Assembly: GCF_000715205.1 (NCBI RefSeq)
Contig: NZ_JOTP01000003.1
Coordinates: forward strand, 186,001-250,000
DNA: 64,000 nt
Direction of reading: 5' to 3'
DNA from: Bacillus zhangzhouensis
Lineage (GTDB): Bacteria; Bacillota; Bacilli; Bacillales; Bacillaceae
The notes under the pieces were generated by a model, which saw only the letters and a program-made list of their open reading frames with translations, made no database searches and was not told the DNA's origin. Each line of letters starts with the position of its first letter. The first letter of the stretch is position 1. This document shows positions 55,306-64,000 of the stretch, in pieces. The position numbers and the translations under genes were made by a program.

Positions 55306-56640
55306 TTAGGCAGAATGTCCCGATGATGGAGAGGTGGATTTTGTTTTTATGCGTTGAGATAAAAGGAAACCAAGGATACCTGCGCCCATTAATACAATAA
55401 ATAGGGCTTGAAAACCACTCAAAATACCAATCAATGTAGACGATATGATACTGCCAAAATATCGAAAGGTAGAGAAGATACCAGATGCCGAACCAGATAA
55501 GTTTTGATCAACGGATGTTAAAGAAGCCATCTGCATACTGGTCATACCAATTCCTGATGAAATTCCACCTGCGACTAATGTGATAATGAGCAGTGGTAAA
55601 CTTGGGTAACTGTTTAATGTGATAAGCATGATGCCTGATAAAGTAAGGCAGAGAAATGAAAATCGAATCATTTTTTTTGCGCCTTTTATCGGATGGAGCT
55701 TTGCCCCGAGCAAGCCACTTATAGACATACAAAGTGAAAAGACAGAAAGAATAATACCGCTTTGTGTATGAGAAAGTGCAAGTTGTTGTTCCATAAATAG
55801 CGGCATAATGAGAAGGATGGCGTACATGACAAAATTGCTTAGCATGATAGAAAGGTTGGCGTTTGTAAAAGCACTGTTTTTAAATAGTGACAAAACGATG
55901 ATCGGATTCTTTACTTTCCGTATATGTTTGAAGAATAAAGGAATCACGATCAATGCTAGAATCCCATAGACTAAGTATTCATTTAACACTTGGCTTTTTG
56001 TGCACAGAATGAGTGTGGCAATCCCGATGGTTAAGTACAATGAACCGATGATGTCTACACTTGCTTGTAAGCGTGTATGCTTTATTTTGGGAATGAGTAA
56101 AACGCCTGTGACAAGTGTGAGGAACAAAAATGGGATATTTACTAAGAAAATAGAATGCCAATCAAAGCTCTGAATGAGAATCGAGCCAATAAAAGGCCCA
56201 AGTGCAGCACCAATACCTGCTCCAAAACCAAAATACCCCATTGTTTTAGACAGTTTTTCAGGTGATACCGTTGCACGAATCAATGCAATGCTGTTCGGTG
56301 TTAAAATAGCTCCCCCGGCTGCTTGGATTGATCGAAAGGTGATAAGAAAAGCAAGATTAGGTGCAAAAGCACATCCAATCGAGCCAATCAAAAAGAGCAT
56401 CACACCGACTAAATACATGTTGCGATGGCCGTATATATCTCCTAGCTTACCAGCGATAGGCTGAGTGACCGCCATGACAATAAGGTAAATCGTGACTACC
56501 CAAGTAATGTTTGAAATGGATTGTTCATAATAAGTTGATATGGATGATAGTGCGACTGCGATCATGGTTGAATTGACCGGAACTAATATAGCTCCAAGTA
56601 ACAAAGAATAGATGATCAAGCTCTCTTTTTTTAACCTCAA
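55306..56640 (-). CDS. yvkA: YvkA, MFS multidrug exporter
   Basis: 444 residues, 12-14 membrane helices. Motif A GKLGDIYGHRN and motif C GFGAGIGAALGPFIG mark a drug:H+ antiporter. TTG 56640 follows AAGGTGG by 8 bases; a GTG at 56652 overlaps that site and is less likely. Last gene of yvkC-yvkB-yvkA. It may export the drug that YvkC modifies. Confidence 0.88.
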   Translation of the reverse strand: MRLKKESLIIYSLLLGAILVPVNSTMIAVALSSISTYYEQSISNITWVVTIYLIVMAVTQPIAGKLGDIYGHRNMYLVGVMLFLIGSIGCAFAPNLAFLITFRSIQAAGGAILTPNSIALIRATVSPEKLSKTMGYFGFGAGIGAALGPFIGSILIQSFDWHSIFLVNIPFLFLTLVTGVLLIPKIKHTRLQASVDIIGSLYLTIGIATLILCTKSQVLNEYLVYGILALIVIPLFFKHIRKVKNPIIVLSLFKNSAFTNANLSIMLSNFVMYAILLIMPLFMEQQLALSHTQSGIILSVFSLCMSISGLLGAKLHPIKGAKKMIRFSFLCLTLSGIMLITLNSYPSLPLLIITLVAGGISSGIGMTSMQMASLTSVDQNLSGSASGIFSTFRYFGSIISSTLIGILSGFQALFIVLMGAGILGFLLSQRIKTKSTSPSSGHSA

Positions 56641-56680
56641 TGTGTATACCACCTTTTGTAAAAAAGAAGAATTTCACCCT

Positions 56681-57253
56681 TTAAGCGGGAGAAATTCCTC
56701 TCATGAAAATGTGTGTGCATGTCTCAATAAAGTCTTCTTTCTGTGTTAAAACGAGTTGTAAGTCTTGCTCTAGCTGTTGAATGAAAAAACCGAAATACGT
56801 ACTAATGAAAATGTCTGCATAGATTTCTTCATATCCTTTTAATACATGATGCTGAGCGCCCATCGTTTTGAAATATTGTATCAGCATTTCCCTCAGTTCT
56901 TGAGGATAAAGTGTTTCATGATCTGTTAAATCCTTAAACATAGTGGGTTCTCTCATGCTAATATAGATAAATTCTTTTTTTGAAGTCAAATCTTCAAGGA
57001 AATAGGTGCCCAGAAATTTTAAATCAGTGTATAAATCTCCTTTGAATTCTGCTTCTAGGGTTTTTGTTGGTGTTGATTTCATTTTCATAATGGCAGCAAT
57101 GACGCCACGTTTGTTTTTAAAGTTACGGAAAATTGTCGCTTCACTCACATTCGCTTTTGTCGCAATTTCTTTTGTTGTTGTTTTTTGATAGCCCTTTTCA
57201 GACAATAAATCCATCGTTGCGCGAATGATTCGTTGATTGGTTGATTTTAACAA
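56681..57253 (-). CDS. yvkB: YvkB, TetR-family repressor
   Basis: 190 residues. N-terminal helix-turn-helix GYQKTTTKEIATKANVSEATIFRNFKNK; variable ligand-binding C-terminal domain. TTG start at 57253 with GAGGTGAG upstream. Between yvkC and yvkA on the same strand. Probable controller of both; the palindrome upstream of yvkC is a candidate operator. Confidence 0.9.
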   Translation of the reverse strand: MLKSTNQRIIRATMDLLSEKGYQKTTTKEIATKANVSEATIFRNFKNKRGVIAAIMKMKSTPTKTLEAEFKGDLYTDLKFLGTYFLEDLTSKKEFIYISMREPTMFKDLTDHETLYPQELREMLIQYFKTMGAQHHVLKGYEEIYADIFISTYFGFFIQQLEQDLQLVLTQKEDFIETCTHIFMRGISPA

Positions 57254-57294
57254 GCATACTCACCTCAGGTTATGAATGTGTTTGCAACAAAGTA

Positions 57295-57323
57295 AGTATA
57301 CCGATAAAATCCATGACCGCCAA
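57295..57323 (-). promoter_or_regulatory. Internal promoter of yvkB
   Basis: On the minus strand, TTGGCG (57323-57318), 17 bases, TATACT (57300-57295). It lets yvkB-yvkA be transcribed apart from yvkC. Confidence 0.55.
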
Positions 57324-57343
57324 TATGATCCCAAATGATAGGG

Positions 57344-59875
57344 TTATGCCCTTGAATGTTGCTTTAATAACTGAATACGTCCATTCGCACCATCTACTGT
57401 CACAAGGTCACCCGTTTGGAGTTTTTCAGTGGCTATTCTTGTACCTAGAACAGCAGGCATCATATACTCTCTAGCGATAATAGCGGAATGTGACAAAATG
57501 CCTCCAGAATCGGTGATCACTGCTTTTGCGTCTCTAAATAAGCTCGTCCATAAAGGTGTGGTTGTTTTGCAAACTAAAATGTCATCCTTTTGAAATTGTG
57601 AAAATTCATCAGCGCATGTAATGACTCTTACTCTTCCGGAAACAATGCCGCTTGAAGCTCCAATTCCATGGATCACATCGTCTGTGTTGTTTTCATTTTC
57701 TCTTAATGAACCGAGCATTCTTTCTACTTGCTGCAATTCAGCCTCAGATGGAGTACCTGTATAAGCTGGTGGTTGAATGGCTTCATTTTCTTTCATTTCA
57801 ATTTTTCTCTGCTGTATGACCGAATCGTATGTGATAGACGTTGTGAGCGCTTTGTGCACTTCTTCATCGTAGAGATACCACAGATCTTCTTGATGAGGAA
57901 TGGCTCCTTTTTGTGCAAGGAGTTCACCAATTTTTAATAGATATAGTCTAGCTTTTGCATCTAACATGGCATCAATGTAGAAGTGATGATCATCTCGGAT
58001 ATTGGCTGCCTGGAGCGCAAAATGATAAAGTTTCTCAAATTTTGCTTTAAACACTTCATCTTTCACTTCACTCATAAATTGCTCATAAGTCTCACGTCTT
58101 TTGATCACTGCTTGTGCAAATTCTTCATCAAAAACACATTGGTTCTGAATGTTATTTCTGAGGATATCTAAGATAAACTCAGGGTTTTCCACCCATGCCT
58201 CTTCCGTAAAGTCATGACTTTTAACAGATCGCCAGCCATAGATTTGGAGAAATTCCTCCATTTTCGAAATGAAATGTTTTCCTTTATCCGTGTGATTAAG
58301 TGCATATAATAGTTCTGGATTCGCTTCATGGTTTGTAAATGTATGAAGAAGTTCTTCATCCTGAAGGACATCCTTTGCTAGATGAGATAGCTTCTGGTCT
58401 GTTTCAAGAGATTTGTTCATGACGCCTATCATCATCTCATGTAACAAGACGACTTGTTTTTGATCACCGGTATACGTTACAAGCATGTCTTCAATCATAG
58501 CAGATAGAATGACTTGTGGTATGACGATATCAAAATGATCCTCGTACGCTTGTATATAAAAAGCCTTTAATTCTTCGAAGCCGATGATTGCTTCTTCAAT
58601 GGTCATAGGTTCGTTTATTTGACGATCAAGTTTTTCGTAAAATGGAAAGAAATTTTGCTCTAGAATTTCATACATACGTTCACTTAAATTGGGAAATAAC
58701 TCAAATATGCTCTCATCAAAAACTTGTGCAGTTTCTGTTCCCGCTTCAGGCATAGACGGTGCAGAATACAGGTGACCTCTATAAAGCTTGATATCTTTGA
58801 TGTTGAGATCAGGTACTTGATACTTTTCTCCATTTTTCTTCATCCCGCTTTTTAAAGCAGGTATGATTAAGCTTGAGAAAAGAGGACTCGTTGGGCCTGG
58901 CATATGATCGTCCATTGAAATCCAGAAATCCTGCAGCTCTTCTGGCTGAATTTGAAAAGAAGCACCTGCTGCTTCATTTGCTGTTTTTGGTAGTGAAGCG
59001 GTAATCGGTCTTGCTTGAAGCAAATAAAAAGTACCATTTGATATTCCGAATTCGATATCTACTCCATGTCCATAAAGTGCTTCTACTTGTTTGGTGATTT
59101 GCATGATTTGTACCAATTGATCATCATGCAGGCAAAATTGGCCAGCCATTTCCTCGGATACAGGCTGTTCAATGACGCCCTCTTGGTAAGGAACAATTTG
59201 CAGTTCTTTTGTTCCCAGTGATTTTTCAATAGAAAACGTCTCTTTGTCTACAATAAATGTGTCAGGTGTCACGAGACCGGAGACGATGGCTTCTCCTAAT
59301 CCGTAGCTTGCTGTTATCATGACTTCGTTTGTTTTTCCTGATACCGGATTTTCACTAAAGATGACACCAGAGACATCAGAATGGATCAATCCTTGAACGA
59401 CGACAGCCATGAGCGGCATCTCTTCCTCGTTTTCATCCATCTCTTCCTTATATTCTGTGACTCTTGCTGCAAAATAAGAAGACCAGCATTCTTTGACAGC
59501 CTGCAAAAATTCTTCATTTGTCTTGATATTTAAATAGGTCTCGTACTGTCCTGCAAATGAGGCACCTTCGAGATCTTCAGCAACAGAAGAGGATCGAACA
59601 GCAACTGAGGGATATGCCTTCAGCAATGATTGAAAGGATGAAAGTAACTCTGCTTCCATTTGTGAAGGAAACGAAGCTTTTTTGATTTTTTGTGCAAGGT
59701 TTTGTTCAGTTGAATGCAGATTGTGATATGAAAGAAAGCTTGCAAAGCTGTTGGTTTTAATAATAAATCCATCTGGGACTGGCAAGCCGTGATTGTTTAA
59801 TTTGATCAAATTCACGCCTTTTGCCCCTGCGAGTGATGCGGATTCTTCAGCCGCATGAAATAATACTGAATACAT
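57344..59875 (-). CDS. yvkC: YvkC, rifampicin phosphotransferase-type dikinase
   Basis: 843 residues. N-terminal ATP-grasp domain (AGAKGVNLIKLNNHGLPVPDGF, VRSSSVAEDLEGASFAGQYET; 1-310), central helical domain (330-740), and a C-terminal phosphohistidine domain with SHSAIIARE (His796). The His domain at the very C terminus, with no PEP-binding barrel after it, is the Rph order, not that of PEP synthase, although relatives are often named so. It probably phosphorylates an antibiotic or other small molecule. RBS AAGGGGG. Confidence 0.85.
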   Translation of the reverse strand: MYSVLFHAAEESASLAGAKGVNLIKLNNHGLPVPDGFIIKTNSFASFLSYHNLHSTEQNLAQKIKKASFPSQMEAELLSSFQSLLKAYPSVAVRSSSVAEDLEGASFAGQYETYLNIKTNEEFLQAVKECWSSYFAARVTEYKEEMDENEEEMPLMAVVVQGLIHSDVSGVIFSENPVSGKTNEVMITASYGLGEAIVSGLVTPDTFIVDKETFSIEKSLGTKELQIVPYQEGVIEQPVSEEMAGQFCLHDDQLVQIMQITKQVEALYGHGVDIEFGISNGTFYLLQARPITASLPKTANEAAGASFQIQPEELQDFWISMDDHMPGPTSPLFSSLIIPALKSGMKKNGEKYQVPDLNIKDIKLYRGHLYSAPSMPEAGTETAQVFDESIFELFPNLSERMYEILEQNFFPFYEKLDRQINEPMTIEEAIIGFEELKAFYIQAYEDHFDIVIPQVILSAMIEDMLVTYTGDQKQVVLLHEMMIGVMNKSLETDQKLSHLAKDVLQDEELLHTFTNHEANPELLYALNHTDKGKHFISKMEEFLQIYGWRSVKSHDFTEEAWVENPEFILDILRNNIQNQCVFDEEFAQAVIKRRETYEQFMSEVKDEVFKAKFEKLYHFALQAANIRDDHHFYIDAMLDAKARLYLLKIGELLAQKGAIPHQEDLWYLYDEEVHKALTTSITYDSVIQQRKIEMKENEAIQPPAYTGTPSEAELQQVERMLGSLRENENNTDDVIHGIGASSGIVSGRVRVITCADEFSQFQKDDILVCKTTTPLWTSLFRDAKAVITDSGGILSHSAIIAREYMMPAVLGTRIATEKLQTGDLVTVDGANGRIQLLKQHSRA

Positions 59876-59928
59876 GGGAATGCCCCCTTATCCAAATAGC
59901 CAATGGTTTGTTTGTCTCTCTATTTTTC

Positions 59929-59985
59929 AAAATGATAGTGCGCACTATCATTTTAATCATAGGATTTATTGGATGTTACTGTCAA
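59929..59985 (-). promoter_or_regulatory. yvkC promoter with a 26-bp perfect palindromic operator
   Basis: On the minus strand: TTGACA (59985-59980), 18 bases, TATGAT (59961-59956). Immediately downstream, 59929-59954 is a perfect 26-bp palindrome with half-site AAAATGATAGTGC, covering the expected start point. A repressor bound there would block initiation; YvkB is the natural candidate. Confidence 0.8.
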
Positions 59986-60095
59986 AGACGTAAAGACCTA
60001 TCTTTATAAAGGGGACGTTCTCACTAATTTTCTTCTGTATCTATAACAAAAGTCACCAAACGTGAAGAAAAAAAGGTGAAATCGAAAACTGTGAA

Positions 60096-60124
60096 TTGTT
60101 CAATATGCCAATCTTTACTATAAT
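60096..60124 (+). promoter_or_regulatory. Sigma-A type promoter of csbA
   Basis: TTGTTC (60096-60101), 17 bases, perfect TATAAT (60119-60124). I did not find a convincing sigma-B promoter, although csbA is a sigma-B gene in B. subtilis. Confidence 0.6.
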
Positions 60125-60157
60125 CAAGGGAGTAGACCATGAAGAGGGAGGGTTTTT

Positions 60158-60403
60158 GTGATTACAAAAGCCATATTTGCACTTGTTTTTCCTTTCCTGC
60201 TCGTTATTTTATTTTCAAAGGTGACTTATAATCATTACGTGGGCATTGCATTAACAGCAGCGCTTTTATTTGCCTCGTACATGAAAGGCTATACAGAAAC
60301 CTACTTTATCGTAGGATTAGATATTATTTCTTTAGTAGCTGGGGCATTGTTTATGGCTAAGAAAGAAATCGAAAAAAGAGAGAAGGCTGAAAAACATCAT
60401 TGA
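60158..60403 (+). CDS. csbA: CsbA, small membrane protein
   Basis: 81 residues with three hydrophobic helices and a charged Lys/Glu tail; the YNHYVGIALTAALLFASYMKGYTETYFIVGLD region is strongly CsbA-like. Function unknown; general stress gene in B. subtilis. GTG start with GAGGGAGGG upstream. uvrB follows in the usual order. Confidence 0.92.
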   Translation: MITKAIFALVFPFLLVILFSKVTYNHYVGIALTAALLFASYMKGYTETYFIVGLDIISLVAGALFMAKKEIEKREKAEKHH

Positions 60404-60444
60404 TGTGATCGTGATAGGCCGAAAGGTGACGTTTTTAAAACAGG

Positions 60445-60485
60445 AGCTGTGCTTACGATTTCTAGTGAGCGCAGCTTTCTTTTTT
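60445..60485 (+). terminator. Terminator after csbA
   Basis: AGCTGTGCT / AGCGCAGCT stem (one G-T pair), 14-base loop, TTCTTTTTT tail. Confidence 0.75.
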
Positions 60486-60614
60486 GTGATGTTTTTCTGC
60501 TCATCGAATATCTCGCTCCAAAATGTTCCATACTGAAAGGAAGGTTTCTTAGAAGGGTTATTTGCCATGGGAGAGAGGGTATGACTGTATTGGAAATAAA
60601 AATCAAGTGAGACA

Positions 60615-60628
60615 CGAACTTTAGTTCG
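60615..60628 (+). promoter_or_regulatory. LexA (DinR) SOS box of uvrBA
   Basis: CGAAC-TTTA-GTTCG, a perfect Bacillus SOS box, 68 bases before uvrB. A promoter-like TTAGTT with 18 bases to TATGAT begins inside it (60621-60650), so LexA would cover the -35. Predicts induction by DNA damage. Confidence 0.92.
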
Positions 60629-60695
60629 TATTTTTGTGTTCTTTTATGATAATATATTCATTAGATAGATTTCGTAACGAAACGGAGGCTTTGAT

Positions 60696-62681
60696 GTGAG
60701 TGACCGCTTTGAATTAGTTTCTAACTATCAGCCCCAAGGAGATCAGCCGAAGGCGATTGAAAAGCTTGTTGAGGGGATCCATCAGGGGAAACAGCATCAA
60801 ACGCTGTTAGGTGCTACAGGTACGGGAAAGACCTTCACTGTATCAAACCTGATCAACGAAGTGAACAAGCCGACACTTGTCATTGCGCATAACAAGACAC
60901 TTGCCGGTCAGTTATATAGTGAGTTTAAGGAATTCTTTCCGAATAATGCTGTCGAATATTTTGTGAGTTACTATGATTATTACCAGCCTGAGGCATATGT
61001 TCCTCAGACCGATACATTTATTGAAAAGGACGCCAGCATCAATGATGAGATAGATAAGTTGAGACACTCCGCCACATCCTCGTTATTTGAGCGGAGAGAT
61101 GTCATCATCATTGCTAGTGTATCCTGTATTTATGGCTTAGGTTCGCCAGAGGAATACCGAGAGCTTGTGCTGTCTTTGCGCACTGAAATGGAAATTGAAC
61201 GCAATCAGCTTCTTCGTAAGCTGGTGGATATTCAGTATTCTCGTAATGATATAGATTTTCAGCGCGGAACTTTCCGAGTACGGGGCGACGTCGTTGAAAT
61301 TTTTCCTGCTTCACGAGATGAGCATTGTATCAGAGTGGAGTTTTTCGGTGATGAAATTGAACGTATTCGTGAAGTGGATGCACTGACTGGAGAAATACTT
61401 GGTGATCGTGATCATGTTGCTATTTTCCCAGCATCTCACTTCGTCACAAGAGAAGAAAAAATGGAAAAAGCAATTATCAATATTGAGCAAGAGCTTGAAG
61501 AGCAGCTCGAAAAGCTTCGTGAAAACGGAAAGTTGCTTGAAGCACAGCGCCTTGAGCAGCGGACAAGATATGACCTTGAGATGATGAGGGAGATGGGCTT
61601 TTGTTCAGGAATCGAGAACTATTCAAGACATCTGACCTTGCGCCCTCCTGGTTCAACACCCTACACACTGCTTGATTATTTCCCGGATGATTTTATGATT
61701 GTTGTCGATGAGTCACACGTGACGATTCCGCAAATCCGAGCAATGTACAACGGAGACCAAGCAAGAAAACAAGTGTTGGTTGATCACGGATTCCGTCTGC
61801 TATCAGCACTTGATAATAGACCGCTCACCTTTGATGAGTTTGAAAAGCATATCAATCATATCGTGCATGTATCTGCAACGCCAGGGCCGTACGAGCTTGA
61901 GAAAACGCCAGAGGTCGTGGAACAAATCATCCGCCCAACTGGTTTACTGGATCCGATCATTGAAGTCCGTCCGATTGAAGGACAAATCGATGATTTAATC
62001 GGAGAAATTCATGCAAGAGTTGAGAAAAATGAGCGTGTGCTTGTGACTACTTTGACGAAGAAAATGTCTGAGGATCTCACAGATTATCTAAAAGAAATTG
62101 GGATCAAGGTCAATTATCTGCATTCAGAAATTAAGACCCTTGAGCGGATTGAGATTATCCGTGATTTACGCCTCGGTAAATATGATGTACTCGTTGGAAT
62201 CAACCTTCTTCGTGAAGGGCTGGATATTCCAGAGGTGTCGCTCGTGACTATTTTAGATGCGGATAAAGAAGGCTTTTTACGCTCTGAAAGATCCCTCATC
62301 CAGACGATTGGCCGTGCAGCGAGAAATGCAGAAGGCCGGGTCATTATGTATGCAGACAAAATGACGAAATCAATGGACATTGCGATTCAAGAAACGAAGC
62401 GAAGACGAGAACAGCAAGAAGCATATAACGAGAAATTTGAAATTACCCCACAAACGATTCATAAGAAAATCAGAGATGTCATTAAGGCAACGAAGATACA
62501 TGAGGAATCGGAAGAATATGAAACAAAAGCAGCTCCAAAGCTGTCGAAAATGAGCAAAAAAGAACGAGAAAAAGTGATCGAAAAAGTCGAGATGGAAATG
62601 AAAGATGCAGCAAAAGCGCTTGATTTTGAAAAAGCAGCAGAATTAAGAGATCTATTGCTAGAGCTAAAAGCGGAAGGATGA
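60696..62681 (+). CDS. uvrB: UvrB, excision-repair helicase subunit
   Basis: 661 residues. Walker A GATGTGKT, the beta-hairpin [21 protein letters not shown] that probes DNA, helicase motifs ([24 protein letters not shown]) and a C-terminal UVR domain ([20 protein letters not shown]). Verifies damage delivered by UvrA and loads UvrC. GTG start, RBS GGAGG. Residue 369 is Leu in [13 protein letters not shown], where homologues usually have Pro. Confidence 0.97.
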   Translation: MSDRFELVSNYQPQGDQPKAIEKLVEGIHQGKQHQTLLGATGTGKTFTVSNLINEVNKPTLVIAHNKTLAGQLYSEFKEFFPNNAVEYFVSYYDYYQPEAYVPQTDTFIEKDASINDEIDKLRHSATSSLFERRDVIIIASVSCIYGLGSPEEYRELVLSLRTEMEIERNQLLRKLVDIQYSRNDIDFQRGTFRVRGDVVEIFPASRDEHCIRVEFFGDEIERIREVDALTGEILGDRDHVAIFPASHFVTREEKMEKAIINIEQELEEQLEKLRENGKLLEAQRLEQRTRYDLEMMREMGFCSGIENYSRHLTLRPPGSTPYTLLDYFPDDFMIVVDESHVTIPQIRAMYNGDQARKQVLVDHGFRLLSALDNRPLTFDEFEKHINHIVHVSATPGPYELEKTPEVVEQIIRPTGLLDPIIEVRPIEGQIDDLIGEIHARVEKNERVLVTTLTKKMSEDLTDYLKEIGIKVNYLHSEIKTLERIEIIRDLRLGKYDVLVGINLLREGLDIPEVSLVTILDADKEGFLRSERSLIQTIGRAARNAEGRVIMYADKMTKSMDIAIQETKRRREQQEAYNEKFEITPQTIHKKIRDVIKATKIHEESEEYETKAAPKLSKMSKKEREKVIEKVEMEMKDAAKALDFEKAAELRDLLLELKAEG

Positions 62682-62688
62682 TTGCCTG

Positions 62689-64000
62689 ATGGCTATGGAA
62701 CGAATAGAGGTGAAAGGTGCTAGAGCCCACAACCTTAAAAATATTGATGTGAATATCCCGCGTGACCAGCTAGTGGTCATTACGGGGCTATCTGGTTCAG
62801 GAAAATCGTCGCTTGCCTTTGATACCATTTATGCAGAAGGTCAGCGCCGGTACGTTGAATCTCTTTCAGCATATGCGCGCCAGTTTCTCGGGCAAATGGA
62901 TAAACCAGATGTAGATGCCATTGAAGGTCTTTCTCCGGCGATTAGTATTGACCAAAAAACAACAAGCCGGAACCCTAGATCAACGGTTGGAACTGTCACT
63001 GAAATCTATGATTACTTACGTCTATTATATGCTAGAGTCGGAAAACCTATTTGTCCTATACACGGGATTGAAATTACATCACAAACGATTGAGCAAATGA
63101 CAGATCGCATTTTAGAATATCCAGAAAGAACGAAATTGCAAGTGCTTGCGCCGGTCGTATCTGGCCGCAAAGGAACACATGTCAAAGTACTTGATCAAAT
63201 TCGGAAGCAGGGCTATGTTCGAGTGAGAGTCGATGGAGAGATGGAAGACCTTTCAGAAGATATCGAGCTCGAAAAGAATAAAAAGCATTCCATTGAAGTC
63301 GTAATTGACCGGATTGTGGTGAAGGAAGGCGTAGCAGCTAGGCTGTCTGATTCCCTTGAATCGGCACTTCGTCTAGGTGAAGGCCGGGTCATGATTGATG
63401 TGATTGGACAAGAAGAGCTGTTATTTAGTGAACATCATGCTTGTCCGCACTGCGGGTTCTCTATTGGTGAACTTGAGCCGAGAATGTTCTCGTTTAACAG
63501 TCCTTTCGGTGCCTGTCCGAGCTGTGACGGACTCGGTTCTAAACTAGAAGTCGACCCTGAGCTTGTGATTCCTAATAAGGAATTGACTTTACGTCAGCAT
63601 GCCATAGCACCATGGGAGCCGCAGAGCTCACAATACTATCCGCAGCTTCTTGAGGCTGTATGCACACACTATGGAATCGACATGGACATTCCAGTCAAAG
63701 ATATACCGTCGCATTTATTCGATAAAATTTTATATGGCAGCGGCTCTGAGTTGATTTATTTTAAATATGAAAATGATTTTGGTCAGGTACGTGAAAATGA
63801 AATTGAGTTTGAAGGTGTCCTTCGTAACATTGAACGACGTTATAAAGAAACAAGCTCTGATTATATCCGTGAGCAAATGGAAAAATATATGGCCAATCAA
63901 CCTTGTCCGACATGTAAAGGGTATCGTTTGAAAAAAGAAACGCTTGCGGTTCTCATCAATGGCCAGCACATCGGAGAAATTACCGATTTGTCTGTCTCTG
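62689..64000 (+). CDS. uvrA: UvrA, damage-recognition ATPase (5' part, runs off window)
   Basis: First 437 codons. Walker [14 protein letters not shown] at residues 33-45, [19 protein letters not shown], the first zinc module CPHC...CPSCDG (about 253-281), and a further CPTCKG close to the window end. Full-length UvrA is about 950 residues. ATG 62689 follows uvrB by 7 bases with AAGGATG upstream; part of the SOS-controlled uvrBA operon. Confidence 0.97.
   Translation, partial: MAMERIEVKGARAHNLKNIDVNIPRDQLVVITGLSGSGKSSLAFDTIYAEGQRRYVESLSAYARQFLGQMDKPDVDAIEGLSPAISIDQKTTSRNPRSTVGTVTEIYDYLRLLYARVGKPICPIHGIEITSQTIEQMTDRILEYPERTKLQVLAPVVSGRKGTHVKVLDQIRKQGYVRVRVDGEMEDLSEDIELEKNKKHSIEVVIDRIVVKEGVAARLSDSLESALRLGEGRVMIDVIGQEELLFSEHHACPHCGFSIGELEPRMFSFNSPFGACPSCDGLGSKLEVDPELVIPNKELTLRQHAIAPWEPQSSQYYPQLLEAVCTHYGIDMDIPVKDIPSHLFDKILYGSGSELIYFKYENDFGQVRENEIEFEGVLRNIERRYKETSSDYIREQMEKYMANQPCPTCKGYRLKKETLAVLINGQHIGEITDLSVS

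Noticed and set aside
60060-60157. Sigma-B promoter for csbA
   Set aside because: Expected from B. subtilis, but no GTTTAA/GGGTAT pair with correct spacing was found; a sigma-A type promoter is clearer.
1-64000. CRISPR arrays, transposons, prophage, tRNA or rRNA genes
   Set aside because: No regularly spaced repeats, transposase or integrase proteins, or structural RNA signatures were seen.

Overview
The window is chromosomal DNA from a Bacillus of the B. subtilis clade, most likely the B. pumilus group (B. pumilus, safensis or altitudinis). I base this on gene order. The tua cluster, tagO, degSU, comF, the late flagellar genes, secA-prfB, ftsEX, ctpB, swrA, minJ, yvkABC, csbA and uvrBA follow the B. 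subtilis layout, but with insertions and one striking loss. Species assignment is inference; no search was run. I saw no rRNA, tRNA, insertion sequence, prophage or CRISPR array.

Region 1 (1-13.4 kb) is cell envelope. After the 3' end of an unidentified gene comes a nine-gene teichuronic acid operon, tuaABCD, an extra epimerase gene, then tuaEFGH. It sits behind a textbook PhoP box and so should be induced by phosphate starvation. tagO (first step of wall teichoic acid) and, on the other strand, tagV (LCP ligase) and yvyE follow.

Region 2 (13.4-30 kb) covers regulation, competence and motility: degS-degU, a DegV-family gene, comFA-comFB-comFC, then yvyF-flgM-flgN-flgK-flgL-yviE-fliW-csrA and flaG-fliD-fliS-fliT. 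The flagellin gene hag, normally between csrA and flaG, is absent. An unrecognised 126-residue gene and a chemotaxis receptor follow fliT, then hpf.

Region 3 (30-45.5 kb) has secA, prfB (with its programmed frameshift), an M3 oligopeptidase and a convergent hydrolase, yvjA, cccB, ftsE-ftsX, a coiled-coil M23 peptidoglycan hydrolase, a TSUP permease, ctpB, swrA and minJ. DegSU, SwrA, FlgM, CsrA and FliW together form much of the motility decision circuit.

Region 4 (45.5-55 kb) is more accessory: a divergent HxlR regulator/nitroreductase pair, an amino acid permease behind a T-box riboswitch with a probable leucine (CUC) specifier, a bactoprenol-type glycosyltransferase pair (ykcB/ykcC-like), and a tightly coupled lipoprotein/response-regulator/sensor-kinase operon.

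Region 5 (55-64 kb) has yvkC-yvkB-yvkA (a rifampicin-phosphotransferase-type enzyme, TetR repressor and MFS exporter, with a 26-bp perfect palindrome at the yvkC start point), csbA, and uvrB-uvrA behind a perfect SOS box. uvrA runs off the end of the window.
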